A stretch of 64,000 bases of DNA, from assembly GCA_963750395.1 (NCBI GenBank), contig CAVVQM010000010.1, positions 558,001 to 622,000 of the forward strand, read 5' to 3'. Below the pieces are notes generated by a model, which searched no databases, was not told where the DNA came from, and saw nothing but the letters and a program-made list of their open reading frames with translations. This document shows, in pieces, positions 26,684 through 35,370 of this stretch (its first letter is position 1; every line of letters begins with the position of its first letter). The DNA comes from JADJPO01 sp963750395 (GTDB taxonomy: Bacteria; Actinomycetota; Actinomycetes; Actinomycetales; Kineosporiaceae). Position numbers and translations under genes: made by a program.

Positions 26684-28740
26684 TCACAGGTCCTTGACCA
26701 GTCGCAGCGCGTCGTAGATCGCGGCGTGGATGTTGCGCGAGGCCACGGCGTCCCCGATCCGGAACAGCTGGTAGGCGCCGTCCGGGTTGCGCACGATCGT
26801 CTGGGGCAGCCCGGCCACCAGCGCCTCGTGATCGACGGCGCCGCAGTTCCGCGATCCCTTGCGCAGATCGAGGTAGAGCTCGTCGTTGGCCTCGGCGCCG
26901 CCGTCGGCCACCACCCAGTCCACCACCCGTTCGCTGCGGTGCTCGGTGAGGTCACCCCCGAGACTGACCCGCAGCCGCCCGTCGTCCGGGCGGACCTCGA
27001 GAACCCTCTGGTTCACGTGATGGAGGTGTCGGTCTCGTTGAAGGCGCGGGCATAGGGCACATGGTTCATGCCGCCGACCTCGATGCCGAGCATCCGTTCG
27101 GGGGTGACGATCTCGAGGTTCGCGCCCGAGCGGGCGATCACCTCGGCGGCCGACATCGCCGAGTGGGTGCCGATGTCGTCGAAGAGCAGGACGTCCCCGC
27201 GCGGCCGGACCGCACCGGCGAGCACGTCCCAGCCGCTGACCACCCGTCTGGACGGGACCAGCGGGTGCGGCAGCAGGGGCATCCCGCCGGTGGCGACGAT
27301 CACGACGTCCGGTTCCAGGGCGAGCACGTCGACGGCCTCGGCCGTGGTGCTCAGGCGCAGATCCACACCGAGCCGGGCCAGTTCGGCCACCCGCCAGTCC
27401 ACGATCCCGATCAGATCCCGGCGGCGGGGGTTGCGCACCGCGAGGGCGAGCTGGCCCCCGGGCCGGTCCATCGCCTCCAGAACCACCACCTCGTGCCCGC
27501 GTTCTGCGGCGACCCGCGCGGCCTCCAGACCGGCCGGACCGGCACCGACGACGGCGATCCGGCGCCGGACGGCGGCCGGCGGCACCTCGTGCGGCATCGT
27601 CTGCTCGCGGCCGGTCGCGGCGTTGTGGATGCACAGCGCCTCACCCGCCTCGTAGATCCGGTCCAGACAGTAGGTGGCCCCGACGCAGGGCCGGATCCGT
27701 TCGGGCTGACCCGCGATCACCTTGCGCACCAGGTGGGGGTCGGCCATCTGCGGACGGGTCATCCCCACCAGGTCGAGCAGGCCCTCCCGGATCGCGTGCC
27801 GGGCGGTCGAGACGTCATCGATCTTGGCCGAGTGCAGGACGGCGAGTGCGGTGTTCCGCTTGACCATGCCGCTGAAGTCCAGGTGCGGCGCCGACGGCAT
27901 TCCCGCGATCGGGATCACCTCGGTCAGCTCGGCCTCCGTCGCGACACTGCCGCGGATCACGTTCACGAAGTCCACCAGGGCCTGCGACTCCAGCAGACGC
28001 AGGATCTGTAGCCCCGTCTCGACGTCGATCCCACCGGACCGGCTCTCGTCGACCGCCATCCGGATGCCGACGACATAGTCCGGGCCGACCCGTTCCCGGA
28101 CGGCGCGCAGCACCTGCAGCGGGAAGCGCAACCGGTTCTCGAGCGAGCCGCCGTACTCGTCCTCGCGCCGGTTGGTCAACGGCGACCAGAACTGGTCGAG
28201 CAGATGGCCGTAGCCCTCGATCTCGATCCCGTCCATGCCGCCGGTCCGCATCCGCTCCGCGGCATCGGCGTACCCGGCGACGATCCGCTCCAGGTCCCAG
28301 TCCTCGGCCTGCTTCGGGATCGAGCGGTGGGCGGGCTCGCGCACCGGGGAGGGCGCGAGGACCGGCAGCCAGTCGTCCTGGGCCCACCCGGTGCGCCGGC
28401 CGAGGTGCGTCAGCTGGATCATGCAGGCGGCGCCGTTCTCGTGCACGGCGTCGGTGAGCTCGCGGATCCACGGCACGATCGCGTCGTCGAAGGCGTGCAG
28501 GTTGCCGAACGCCGGTGGGGAGTCACGTCCGACCACGGCCGAACCCGCCGTCATGGTCAGGCCGACACCGCCGCGGGCCTTCTCGACGTGGTAGGCGCGG
28601 TATCGCTCGGTCGGCATGCCCTCACGCGAGTAGGCGGGCTCGTGGGCGGCGGAGAAGATCCGGTTGCGCAGTCCGATCCCGCCCAGATCGAACGGTTGCA
28701 GCAGCGGGTCGCTGCCGGGCTCGGTCGCCGGCCCGCTCAC
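26684..28740 (-). pseudogene. DgcA-like FMN/FAD/4Fe-4S N-demethylating oxidoreductase, one frameshift
   Basis: Old-yellow-enzyme-type TIM barrel (LQPFDLGGIGLRNRIFSA, HLGRRTGW), the 4Fe-4S motif region CVGATYCLDRIYEAGEALC, then an FAD domain (VVGAGPAGLEAARVAAERGHEV). This is the trimethylamine dehydrogenase/2,4-dienoyl-CoA reductase layout; with a GbcA-like neighbour, dimethylglycine demethylase (DgcA) is the best guess. The frame stops at 27013 after NETDTSIT. The next ~110 residues, through RNCGAVDHEALVAGLP and the end RLVKDL, continue in another frame; adding one G near 27014-27017 (ATCACG-GTGAAC) joins them into about 685 residues, the DgcA size. GTG 28740 overlaps the Rieske gene stop. 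Decay versus sequencing error cannot be told apart. Confidence 0.85.
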
Positions 28741-29999
28741 AGCTGACCCTCCAGGACGGCGCCGCCGCCCTCCGCTCTCGGCAGCCGAGCCAGCATCCGT
28801 CCCGCGTACCAGTCGACGAACTGGCACACGCCGTCCTCCTCGACCGGTGAGTACGGACCCGGGCGGAAGGCCGGCGACGCCACGCCCGCCTGCGCCCGGG
28901 CGACCAGGGCGCCGTCCTGGGCGTTGGTGGCCAGCCATACCTCCGTCAGCCGCCCGAGGTCGTAGTCGACCCCCTCCACCGCCGCGCCCGGCACCAGCCA
29001 CGTGGTGCGCAGCTGCGTGGTGGTCGGCGAGGTCGCCAGGATCCTGAAGGTCAGGGCGTGGTCGCCCATCAGGTGGATCCAGGTCGACGGGTAGTGGTAG
29101 ACCAACACGTCACCGAGGTTTCCCTCGGGCAGGCCCGGGAAGGTGATTCCCACGGCGGGCGCGCCGTCCATGGTCATCGAGCGGGCGCCGTTCATCAGCG
29201 CCATCCGCATCGCCCGGTAGGAGTGGTCCGGGGCGGCGGCATAGGCACTGGGCAGCCCCGCGGCCTCGCAGCGCCGCACCACATCGACGGTGGCGGCCAG
29301 CTCCTCGGCGGAGCCGCCACCGGCGTGCAGGGGCGACTCGGGGAAGGTACGGCACAGCTCGGGATGTGCTCCGGCGCAGTGGAAGCACTCGCGGTTGTTC
29401 TCCATGACGAGCTTCCAGTTGGCCTGTTCCTCGAGGGTGTAGCTGTGCGCGACCCTGGCCCGGGTCAAGGCGTACGGGGCCAGGTAGGGCTCGAGCAGTG
29501 CTCGGATCGGCTCGGGATCCGGCGGCACCTCGGCGACGCAGACGAAGACCAGTCCGCCGATGCTGACGACGTGTGCCCGGCCCAGGTCCAGCTCGGCGTC
29601 GGCCACCCCCACGGGCAGCGAGCCGCCCCACGTCAGTTCGCCGTCCAGCTCGTAGACCCACTGGTGGTAGGGGCACATGATCCGTCGGGTGAAGCGGCCC
29701 GCCGGCCCGTCGCACAGCAGCGCGCCGCGGTGACGGCACACGTTGTGCAGGGCGTTCAGCTCTCCCTCGCGCCCCCGGACGACGATCAGCGGGTAGGCAC
29801 CCACCGTCAGGGTGAGGTAGTCCCCGGCTTCGGCCAGCTCGCACTCGTGACCGGCGAAGATCCACTCGGCGTGCCAGATGGACGACTGATCGGCCCGGTG
29901 AGCGGCCTGGCCCAGATAGAGCGGACCGGGCAGCATGAACCCCGGACGGCGCTGGGCGAGAAGGCGGACAACGGACTCGTCGTCGGACGACAGCGACAT
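28737..29999 (-). CDS. Rieske non-heme iron oxygenase alpha subunit, GbcA-like
   Basis: 420 residues. The Rieske 2Fe-2S ligands are C88, H90, C109 and H112 (CRHRGALL and CPYHQW). The mononuclear-iron region is NNRECFHCAGAHPEL, characteristic of quaternary-amine oxygenases such as glycine betaine demethylase GbcA and stachydrine demethylase. These enzymes oxidise an N-methyl group, releasing formaldehyde and a tertiary amine, using electrons from a reductase (GbcB), which is not in this window. Overlaps the DgcA-like gene. Betaine, carnitine or another quaternary amine are possible substrates; betaine is favoured because of the demethylase neighbour. Confidence 0.85.
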   Translation of the reverse strand: MSLSSDDESVVRLLAQRRPGFMLPGPLYLGQAAHRADQSSIWHAEWIFAGHECELAEAGDYLTLTVGAYPLIVVRGREGELNALHNVCRHRGALLCDGPAGRFTRRIMCPYHQWVYELDGELTWGGSLPVGVADAELDLGRAHVVSIGGLVFVCVAEVPPDPEPIRALLEPYLAPYALTRARVAHSYTLEEQANWKLVMENNRECFHCAGAHPELCRTFPESPLHAGGGSAEELAATVDVVRRCEAAGLPSAYAAAPDHSYRAMRMALMNGARSMTMDGAPAVGITFPGLPEGNLGDVLVYHYPSTWIHLMGDHALTFRILATSPTTTQLRTTWLVPGAAVEGVDYDLGRLTEVWLATNAQDGALVARAQAGVASPAFRPGPYSPVEEDGVCQFVDWYAGRMLARLPRAEGGGAVLEGQL

Positions 30000-30168
30000 C
30001 GGCCACTCCGCAGAACGGTCTGCACGGTCACGATCGGGGCCGCGTCAGTTCACGGTAGATCGCGATCGGCGATCCGGGAAGACCGCACCCGCGCCCCGCG
30101 GATCCGACGGGTACGCCGCCCGTCCAGACCCTGGGACGCACGGGGTTTGGTCAGCCTTACCTCATCGC

Positions 30169-30180
30169 TAATCTGGGCAG
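30169..30180 (+). promoter_or_regulatory. Probable leaderless promoter of the 52-residue gene
   Basis: TAATCT at 30169-30174 is a good -10 box ending 6 bases before GTG 30181, which places the transcription start on or next to the start codon. There is no Shine-Dalgarno sequence. A -35 box is not clear (TTTGGT about 17 bases upstream). Confidence 0.5.
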
Positions 30181-30339
30181 GTGGCGAAGACCCGCAAACC
30201 GAAACGCAAGTGCTGCGACGACCGGCCGAGGTGCACCCGGTGTCCGCTGCGCATGCTCAAGGAGGGCACCCTGCCTCCCGGCTACACGGTCAAGAAGCGC
30301 AGACTGGTCAAGGTCAAGGTCAAGGGCAAGGCCGCCTGA
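30181..30339 (+). CDS. Small Lys/Cys-rich protein, probably leaderless
   Basis: 52 residues, starting VAKTRKPKRKCCDDRPRC and ending KKRRLVKVKVKGKAA, about one-third Lys/Arg with four cysteines (CC, C, C in a CxxC-like set). It looks like a small zinc- or nucleic-acid-binding protein. I recall similar short basic ORFs in actinobacteria but know of no assigned function. Support comes from the leaderless promoter and the clean fit between the Rieske gene and the convergent DUF1905 gene, 9 bases away. Confidence 0.65.
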   Translation: MAKTRKPKRKCCDDRPRCTRCPLRMLKEGTLPPGYTVKKRRLVKVKVKGKAA

Positions 30340-30348
30340 GGCGCGGTC

Positions 30349-30810
30349 TCAGCGCTTCTGGCCGGCCCGCACCCGTTCGACGGTCTTGGCGATCCGGTCC
30401 GTGCGGGTCTGCTCCCGCTTCGCCTCGCTGACCCAGCGCACGTACTCCTTGCGGTGGGAGGGGGCCAGTCCGTCGAACGCCGCCCGGGCCTGCGGATCGG
30501 CGGCCAGGGCCGAGGCCAGGTCGAGGGGGACCTCGACGTCACGTGGCGCGGCGTCCACGGTGATCTCGACGCTCACCTCGTCACCGACCTCGACGCCGGC
30601 CTCGCCTCGGGAGGCCCGGCTGAACCCGATCAGGTTCTCTGAGCCCATGCGGGTCAGACGGAGACCCATCGTCCGGTCGTTGACCGTCACCGACACCGGG
30701 AAGGCCTTGGCACCGCCACCGAGAGCGGCCACCTGCTCGTCGCTCAGCACGATCGCCGCGGCCGGACCGCGGGGCTGCAGGGTCGTGGTCAGCTGTAGCG
30801 GCTCGCTCAT
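30349..30810 (-). CDS. DUF1905/YdeI-type domain protein
   Basis: 153 residues. Residues 10-90 match the DUF1905 beta-barrel (PRGPAAAIVLSDEQVAALGG, VSVTVNDRTMGLRLTRMG), and the C-terminal part DGLAPSHRKEYVRWVSEAKREQTRTDRI is the YdeI/OmpD-associated helical motif. Cytosolic, function unknown. Single gene. Confidence 0.85.
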   Translation of the reverse strand: MSEPLQLTTTLQPRGPAAAIVLSDEQVAALGGGAKAFPVSVTVNDRTMGLRLTRMGSENLIGFSRASRGEAGVEVGDEVSVEITVDAAPRDVEVPLDLASALAADPQARAAFDGLAPSHRKEYVRWVSEAKREQTRTDRIAKTVERVRAGQKR

Positions 30811-30840
30811 GGCCGCGACTGTAGTCCTGCCGCCGATCGA

Positions 30841-31272
30841 TCAGTCAGACCGGACGATCACTGCGTAGGACCCCACCCCGGACAGGCGAGCGCCGGCGAC
30901 ATGGCCGTCGTCGAGGATCAGGGAGGTGACGGCGCCCGAGTCCACGTCGAACTCCACGTCGGACACCTCGCCGAGCTCGTCGCCGGCGGTGGACAGCACG
31001 CGCTTGCCCACGAGGCGGTGGTCCTTGCCCAGCAGCGCACGCACGTCGTCATCTGCCTCGGTGATCTTGTCCGGGCTGGTCAGGGTGACCGCATCGGCGC
31101 CGAACGCCGTGATGTCCGACCACCGAAGGGTGTCCCCGGCATGCGTCTTCTTCAGTTGCATCGCCAGCACCGCGGCGCTCTTCGGGTCCACCACGAAGTC
31201 GTGGACGACGCCCACCGAGTCGGCGGTGGACGTGCTCACGACCTTGCGTCCCTTGGCCTCGGAGAACCTCAT
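30841..31272 (-). CDS. PRC-barrel domain protein
   Basis: 143 residues with two PRC-barrel-like halves (FSEAKGRKVVSTSTADSVGVVHDFVVD and KRVLSTAGDELGEVSDVEFD). PRC barrels occur in RimM and in photosynthetic reaction-centre H chains and mediate protein interaction. Third gene of an overlapping operon after a second PRC protein (4-base ATGA overlap) and a short membrane peptide. Confidence 0.82.
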   Translation of the reverse strand: MRFSEAKGRKVVSTSTADSVGVVHDFVVDPKSAAVLAMQLKKTHAGDTLRWSDITAFGADAVTLTSPDKITEADDDVRALLGKDHRLVGKRVLSTAGDELGEVSDVEFDVDSGAVTSLILDDGHVAGARLSGVGSYAVIVRSD

Positions 31273-31871
31273 GAGCTCTCCCCTCTCAGCTGGGCCCGGA
31301 AGTCCTCGACGGCGGCACCGAACCCGGCCAGGTCCTCTCGGACGAAGTTCTTGGCGTTCGCCGGCACGATCAGGTGCTTTCCCGAGGCGGCGAGGGTGTC
31401 CGGGAGCGGGATCAGGAGCTTGGCGCCCTGGCTGCCCAAAGCCTCCGAGGCCTCGATCTCATACCCGACGACGTCGCACTGCGAAGCATCGCCGTGGCTG
31501 ACCGCGACGATGACGTCCACCACGGACCCGAGCTCGGTGCCCTCATCGGTGAGCACCTGCGCCCCGAGGACGTTCCCGCCCGGGGACGCCGACGGCTCCG
31601 CCGTGTTCTGGGTGTGCACCACGGAGTCGACGGGCGCCAGCATGCCTTCATCGGCGATCATGACCGCATCGGCACCCAGCGCCGAGACCGACGACCACGG
31701 CAGCGCCACATCCAGGGGGCCCGCGAACATGCCCCGGCCGGCCAGGGTGAAGCCACCGACCGCGCCGCCGCCCGGCGCGTAGACGACGTCCTTGATCTGA
31801 GCCACGTCCTCGCCGTCGAGGGTGACCACTGGTCGCTGACTGATCTCGCTGGCCCGCATCAGCCTGCTCAT
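31269..31871 (-). CDS. PRC-barrel domain protein
   Basis: 200 residues with a PRC-barrel N-terminal half (MRASEISQRPVVTLDGEDVAQIKDVVY) and a second barrel-like segment (VLGAQVLTDEGTELGSVVDVIVAV). Overlaps both operon neighbours by four bases, so translation is tightly coupled. It may bind the membrane peptide encoded upstream and bring the PRC proteins to the membrane; this is inference from gene order. Confidence 0.8.
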   Translation of the reverse strand: MSRLMRASEISQRPVVTLDGEDVAQIKDVVYAPGGGAVGGFTLAGRGMFAGPLDVALPWSSVSALGADAVMIADEGMLAPVDSVVHTQNTAEPSASPGGNVLGAQVLTDEGTELGSVVDVIVAVSHGDASQCDVVGYEIEASEALGSQGAKLLIPLPDTLAASGKHLIVPANAKNFVREDLAGFGAAVEDFRAQLRGESS

Positions 31872-32020
31872 GAGACACCGTCGTTGCTGCCGGAGCCGGG
31901 GCGCTCACCCGGGTCGATGATCACACCACCCCGCCGGCGTCGCATCTGGACGACGAGGAAGCCACCCACGCTCACGGCGAGCACGATCAGCACGACGATC
32001 AACCAGGCCCACGACGACAT
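31868..32020 (-). CDS. 50-residue single-pass membrane peptide
   Basis: Short gene: MSSWAWLIVVLIVLAVSV begins one hydrophobic helix of about 22 residues, followed by a stop-transfer QMRRRRGG and a polar tail, giving N-out/C-in topology. The stop overlaps the next start as ATGA, and a GAAAGG ribosome-binding site lies 7 bases before ATG. It heads the PRC-barrel operon. Confidence 0.75.
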   Translation of the reverse strand: MSSWAWLIVVLIVLAVSVGGFLVVQMRRRRGGVIIDPGERPGSGSNDGVS

Positions 32021-32186
32021 CTCGACACCTTTCCGGCTGAATCCGGTTCGGGCGGCATCGAGGCCGGAGAGGTCCAGGCCAGATACCTGCAGGTCGGATA
32101 CAGCAAACGATACGTAACCCTATCCTGCTGAACCCCGTGGCGACCTGTCCATCATTCCCCCGGTCGGCCCGCGATGTGCGGCCGTC

Positions 32187-32408
32187 TCAGCCGGTCCTGG
32201 ACGGGTCGAGCCGCCGCGCGGCGTCCAGGGCCAACGGGTGCAGCCCCTGGCCACCGGCCGCCGCGTGTCCACGGAGCCGGGCGCGCATCCGCGGGTCCCA
32301 GAACCTGTCCAGATGGTCGTTGATGGCCGCCAGCGCCGCCTCGTGGTCGAGGTGGGCGAACTGGCGGGCGATGTCGTTGACCAACCGGACCTCGGGCTCG
32401 ACGCTCAC
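32187..32408 (-). CDS. fdsD: Formate dehydrogenase delta subunit (FdsD-like)
   Basis: 73 residues: VNDIARQFAHLDHEAALAAI, then HLDRFWDPRMRARL and LHPLALDAARRL. This is the compact FdsD pattern (N-terminal IA-x-F motif, FWDPRMR, C-terminal LxPLAxxA). FdsD assists assembly of soluble NAD-dependent molybdenum formate dehydrogenases. GTG 32408 overlaps the stop of the alpha subunit gene, so it is the last gene of that unit. Confidence 0.88.
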   Translation of the reverse strand: MSVEPEVRLVNDIARQFAHLDHEAALAAINDHLDRFWDPRMRARLRGHAAAGGQGLHPLALDAARRLDPSRTG

Positions 32409-35260
32409 CGGCCCGCCATCTCGGCCGCGAGCCGGCCCGCCGGTTCCACCTGGACCGCGGTGACCTTGTACTCGGGGCAGTTCGTCGCCCAGTCCGAATG
32501 CTCGGTGGTGACCACGTTGGCCCCGGTCACCGGATGGTGGAAGGTCGTGTAGACCACGCCCACCGGCATCCGGTCGGCGATCCGCGCACGCAACGTCGTC
32601 GCCCCCACCCGGGAGGACAGGCGCACCACGTCGCCGTCGCGGACACCGCGCACCTCGGCGTCGTGCGGGTGGATCTCCAGAACGTCCTCGCCGTGCCAGC
32701 GCGAGTTCTCCGTCCGGCGGGTCTGCGACCCGACGTTGTACTGGGTGAGGATCCGCCCGGTGGTCAGGATCAGGGGGAACCGCCGCGTCGAGCGTTCCTC
32801 GGTGGGCACGTAGGGGGTCGGGATCAGGTGTCCCCTGCCGCGGACGAAGGCTCCGACGTGCATGATCGGGGTGCCGTCGGGGGCGGCGTCGTTGCAGGGC
32901 CACTGCACGCTGCCGTCGCGGTCGAGCTTGCCGAAACTCACCCCGGCGAACGTCGGGGTGGTGATCGCGATCTCGTCCATGATCTGGCTCGAGTGCTCAT
33001 ACGTCATCGGGTAGCCCATGGCCTGGGCGAGGTCGCAGGTGATCTGCCACTCGTGCCGGCTGGTCCCGGTCGAGTCCACGTTGCGCGGCGCCGAGACCGG
33101 GCGCACCCGGTTGATCCTGCGCTCGGCGTTGGTGAACGTGCCGTCCTTCTCCAGGAACGAGGTGCCGGGCAGGAACACGTGGGCGTACTTGGCGGTCTCG
33201 TTGAGGAACAGGTCCTGGACGACGACCAGGTCCATCGCCCGCAGGGCCGCCACGACGTGCTGGGTGTTGGGGTCGGACTGGGCCAGGTCCTCGCCCTGGA
33301 TGTACAGCGCGCGGAACGTGCCGTCCACCGCCGCGTCGAACATGTTCGGGATCCTCAGCCCCGGTTCGTCCAGGAGCTGACGACCCCAGAGGGTCTCGAA
33401 GGTCGATCGGACGGTGTCGTCGGAGATGTGCCGGTACCCGGGCAGCTCGTGCGGGAAGGAACCCATGTCGCACGAGCCCTGCACGTTGTTCTGGCCCCGC
33501 AGCGGGTTCACGCCGACGCCCCGACGGCCGATGTTGCCGGTGGCCATCGCCAGGTTGGCCATCCCCATGACCATCGTCGATCCCTGGGAGTGCTCGGTGA
33601 CCCCGAGGCCGTAGTAGATGGCCGCGTTGCCGGCGCCCGCGTACAGACGTGCGGCGGCACGGATCTCCTCGGCCGGGACGCCGGTGATCTCCTCGAGCGC
33701 CTCCGGGCTGTGCTCCGGGCGGGAGATGAACTCGACCCACTCCTGCGTGCCCTCGCAACGCTGCTCGACGAACGCGTCGTCCATCAGGTTCTCGGTGACC
33801 ACGACGTGGGCCATCGCGTTGACCACGGCGACGTTGGTACCGGGACGCAACTGCAGGTGATGGGTGGCCTCGATGTGGGGGGTACGCACCAGGTCGATCC
33901 GGCGCGGATCCACGACCACCAGCTTGGCGCCCTGACGCAGGCGTCGCTTCATCCGGGAGGCGAACACCGGATGGCCGTCGGTCGGGTTGGCCCCGATCAC
34001 GACGATCACGTCGGCCTCGGCCACGCTGCGGAAGTCCTGGGTGCCCGCGGAGGTGCCGAAGGTCTGCTTCAGCCCGTAGCCGGTGGGCGAGTGACACACC
34101 CGGGCACACGTGTCGACGTTGTTGTTCCCGAACGCCGCCCGCACCAGTTTCTGGACGACGTAGACCTCCTCGTTGGTGCACCGGGAGGAGGTGATGCCGC
34201 CGATCGAGCCGACCCCGTGGACGGCCTGGATCTCACGGAAACGATTGGCCGCGAACGAGATCGCCTCCTTCCAGGTGACCTGACGCCAGGGGTGCTCGAT
34301 CGAGGACCGGACCATTGGGGCGAGCACCCGCTCCTCGTGGGTGGCGTATCCCCAGGCGAACCGGCCCTTGACGCAGGAGTGGCCCTCGTTGGCCCCGCCC
34401 GCCGGGTCCGGCGTCATCCGGACGACCTCGTCGCCCTTGAGCTCGGCGACGAACGAGCAGCCGACCCCGCAGTAGGCGCAGGTGGTCTTGACCTGACGGG
34501 TCGGCATCCCGATCTCGATGACCGACTTCTCCTGCAGCGCCGTGGTGGGGCAGGCCTGCACGCAGGCCCCGCAGGAGACGCACTCGGAGTCGAAGAACGG
34601 AACCCCCTCGCTGGCGGCGACCTTCGAACCGAAGCCGCGGCCCTCGATGGTCAACGCCAGGGTGCCTTGGATCTCGTCGCAGGCCCGCACGCACCGCGAG
34701 CACACGATGCATGCGCTCTGGTCGAAGGAGAAGTACGGGTTGGAGGCGTCGACGGGAGCGTCGCCGTGGTCGTGGACGTGGCCCGGCGCGCCGTCCGACC
34801 GGGGGTAGCGCACCCGCTCGAGGCCCACCTGCTCGGCCATGGCGTGCAACTCGCAGTCGGCACCCCCGGGTCGCTGTGCGCAGTCGGCCGGATGGTCGCT
34901 CAGATAGAGCTCCATGACTCCCCGACGGAGCTTGCGCAGCCGGTCGCTGTCGGTGGTGACCTGCATGCCGTCCCGGCACGGGGTGGTGCACGAGGCCGGG
35001 GTGCCCTTCGCGCCGTCCACCTCGACCAGGCACATCCGGCACGAGCCGAACGCGGCCAGGGAGTCGGTGGCGCACAGCTTGGGGATCTCGATACCCGCCT
35101 CGCCGGCCGCACGCAGCACCGAGGTCCCCGGTGGCACCTGGACCCGGCAGCCGTCGATGGTGACCGTCGCGGTGGCCTCACCCGCGACGGCTGGGGTACC
35201 CAGATCGGGCCTGCCGTCCACGACGGTGATCGCTCTGAGGGCGTCCGTGACCTCGCTCAC
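32405..35260 (-). CDS. fdsA: NAD-dependent formate dehydrogenase alpha subunit (molybdopterin)
   Basis: 951 residues from GTG 35260. Oxidises formate to CO2 at a bis-MGD molybdenum centre. In order: an NuoG-like N-terminal 2Fe-2S domain (CATDSLAAFGSCRMC), a His-ligated cluster region, two 4Fe-4S ferredoxin sets (CIVCSRCVRAC and CVSCGACVQAC), the catalytic-domain cluster (CAYCGVGCSF), and the molybdenum ligand Cys389 in CARVCHSPTG. It uses cysteine rather than selenocysteine. C-terminal MGD-binding domain with TTGRILTQYN and TTFHHP. An upstream in-frame GTG at 35296 is possible. It needs FdhD (44016). The subunit order is delta-alpha here, with the gamma-beta fusion 2.1 kb away. Confidence 0.95.
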   Translation of the reverse strand: MSEVTDALRAITVVDGRPDLGTPAVAGEATATVTIDGCRVQVPPGTSVLRAAGEAGIEIPKLCATDSLAAFGSCRMCLVEVDGAKGTPASCTTPCRDGMQVTTDSDRLRKLRRGVMELYLSDHPADCAQRPGGADCELHAMAEQVGLERVRYPRSDGAPGHVHDHGDAPVDASNPYFSFDQSACIVCSRCVRACDEIQGTLALTIEGRGFGSKVAASEGVPFFDSECVSCGACVQACPTTALQEKSVIEIGMPTRQVKTTCAYCGVGCSFVAELKGDEVVRMTPDPAGGANEGHSCVKGRFAWGYATHEERVLAPMVRSSIEHPWRQVTWKEAISFAANRFREIQAVHGVGSIGGITSSRCTNEEVYVVQKLVRAAFGNNNVDTCARVCHSPTGYGLKQTFGTSAGTQDFRSVAEADVIVVIGANPTDGHPVFASRMKRRLRQGAKLVVVDPRRIDLVRTPHIEATHHLQLRPGTNVAVVNAMAHVVVTENLMDDAFVEQRCEGTQEWVEFISRPEHSPEALEEITGVPAEEIRAAARLYAGAGNAAIYYGLGVTEHSQGSTMVMGMANLAMATGNIGRRGVGVNPLRGQNNVQGSCDMGSFPHELPGYRHISDDTVRSTFETLWGRQLLDEPGLRIPNMFDAAVDGTFRALYIQGEDLAQSDPNTQHVVAALRAMDLVVVQDLFLNETAKYAHVFLPGTSFLEKDGTFTNAERRINRVRPVSAPRNVDSTGTSRHEWQITCDLAQAMGYPMTYEHSSQIMDEIAITTPTFAGVSFGKLDRDGSVQWPCNDAAPDGTPIMHVGAFVRGRGHLIPTPYVPTEERSTRRFPLILTTGRILTQYNVGSQTRRTENSRWHGEDVLEIHPHDAEVRGVRDGDVVRLSSRVGATTLRARIADRMPVGVVYTTFHHPVTGANVVTTEHSDWATNCPEYKVTAVQVEPAGRLAAEMAGR

Positions 35261-35370
35261 TCTCCCATGGTGCCTCGCCGGCCACGCCGAAGCCACCGAT
35301 CGGTGTGCGGGCCCTTCTATCGACTGATAGGCGCCTGTGCAGGAACGGGCGGGGCATCTACCGTCGGAGG

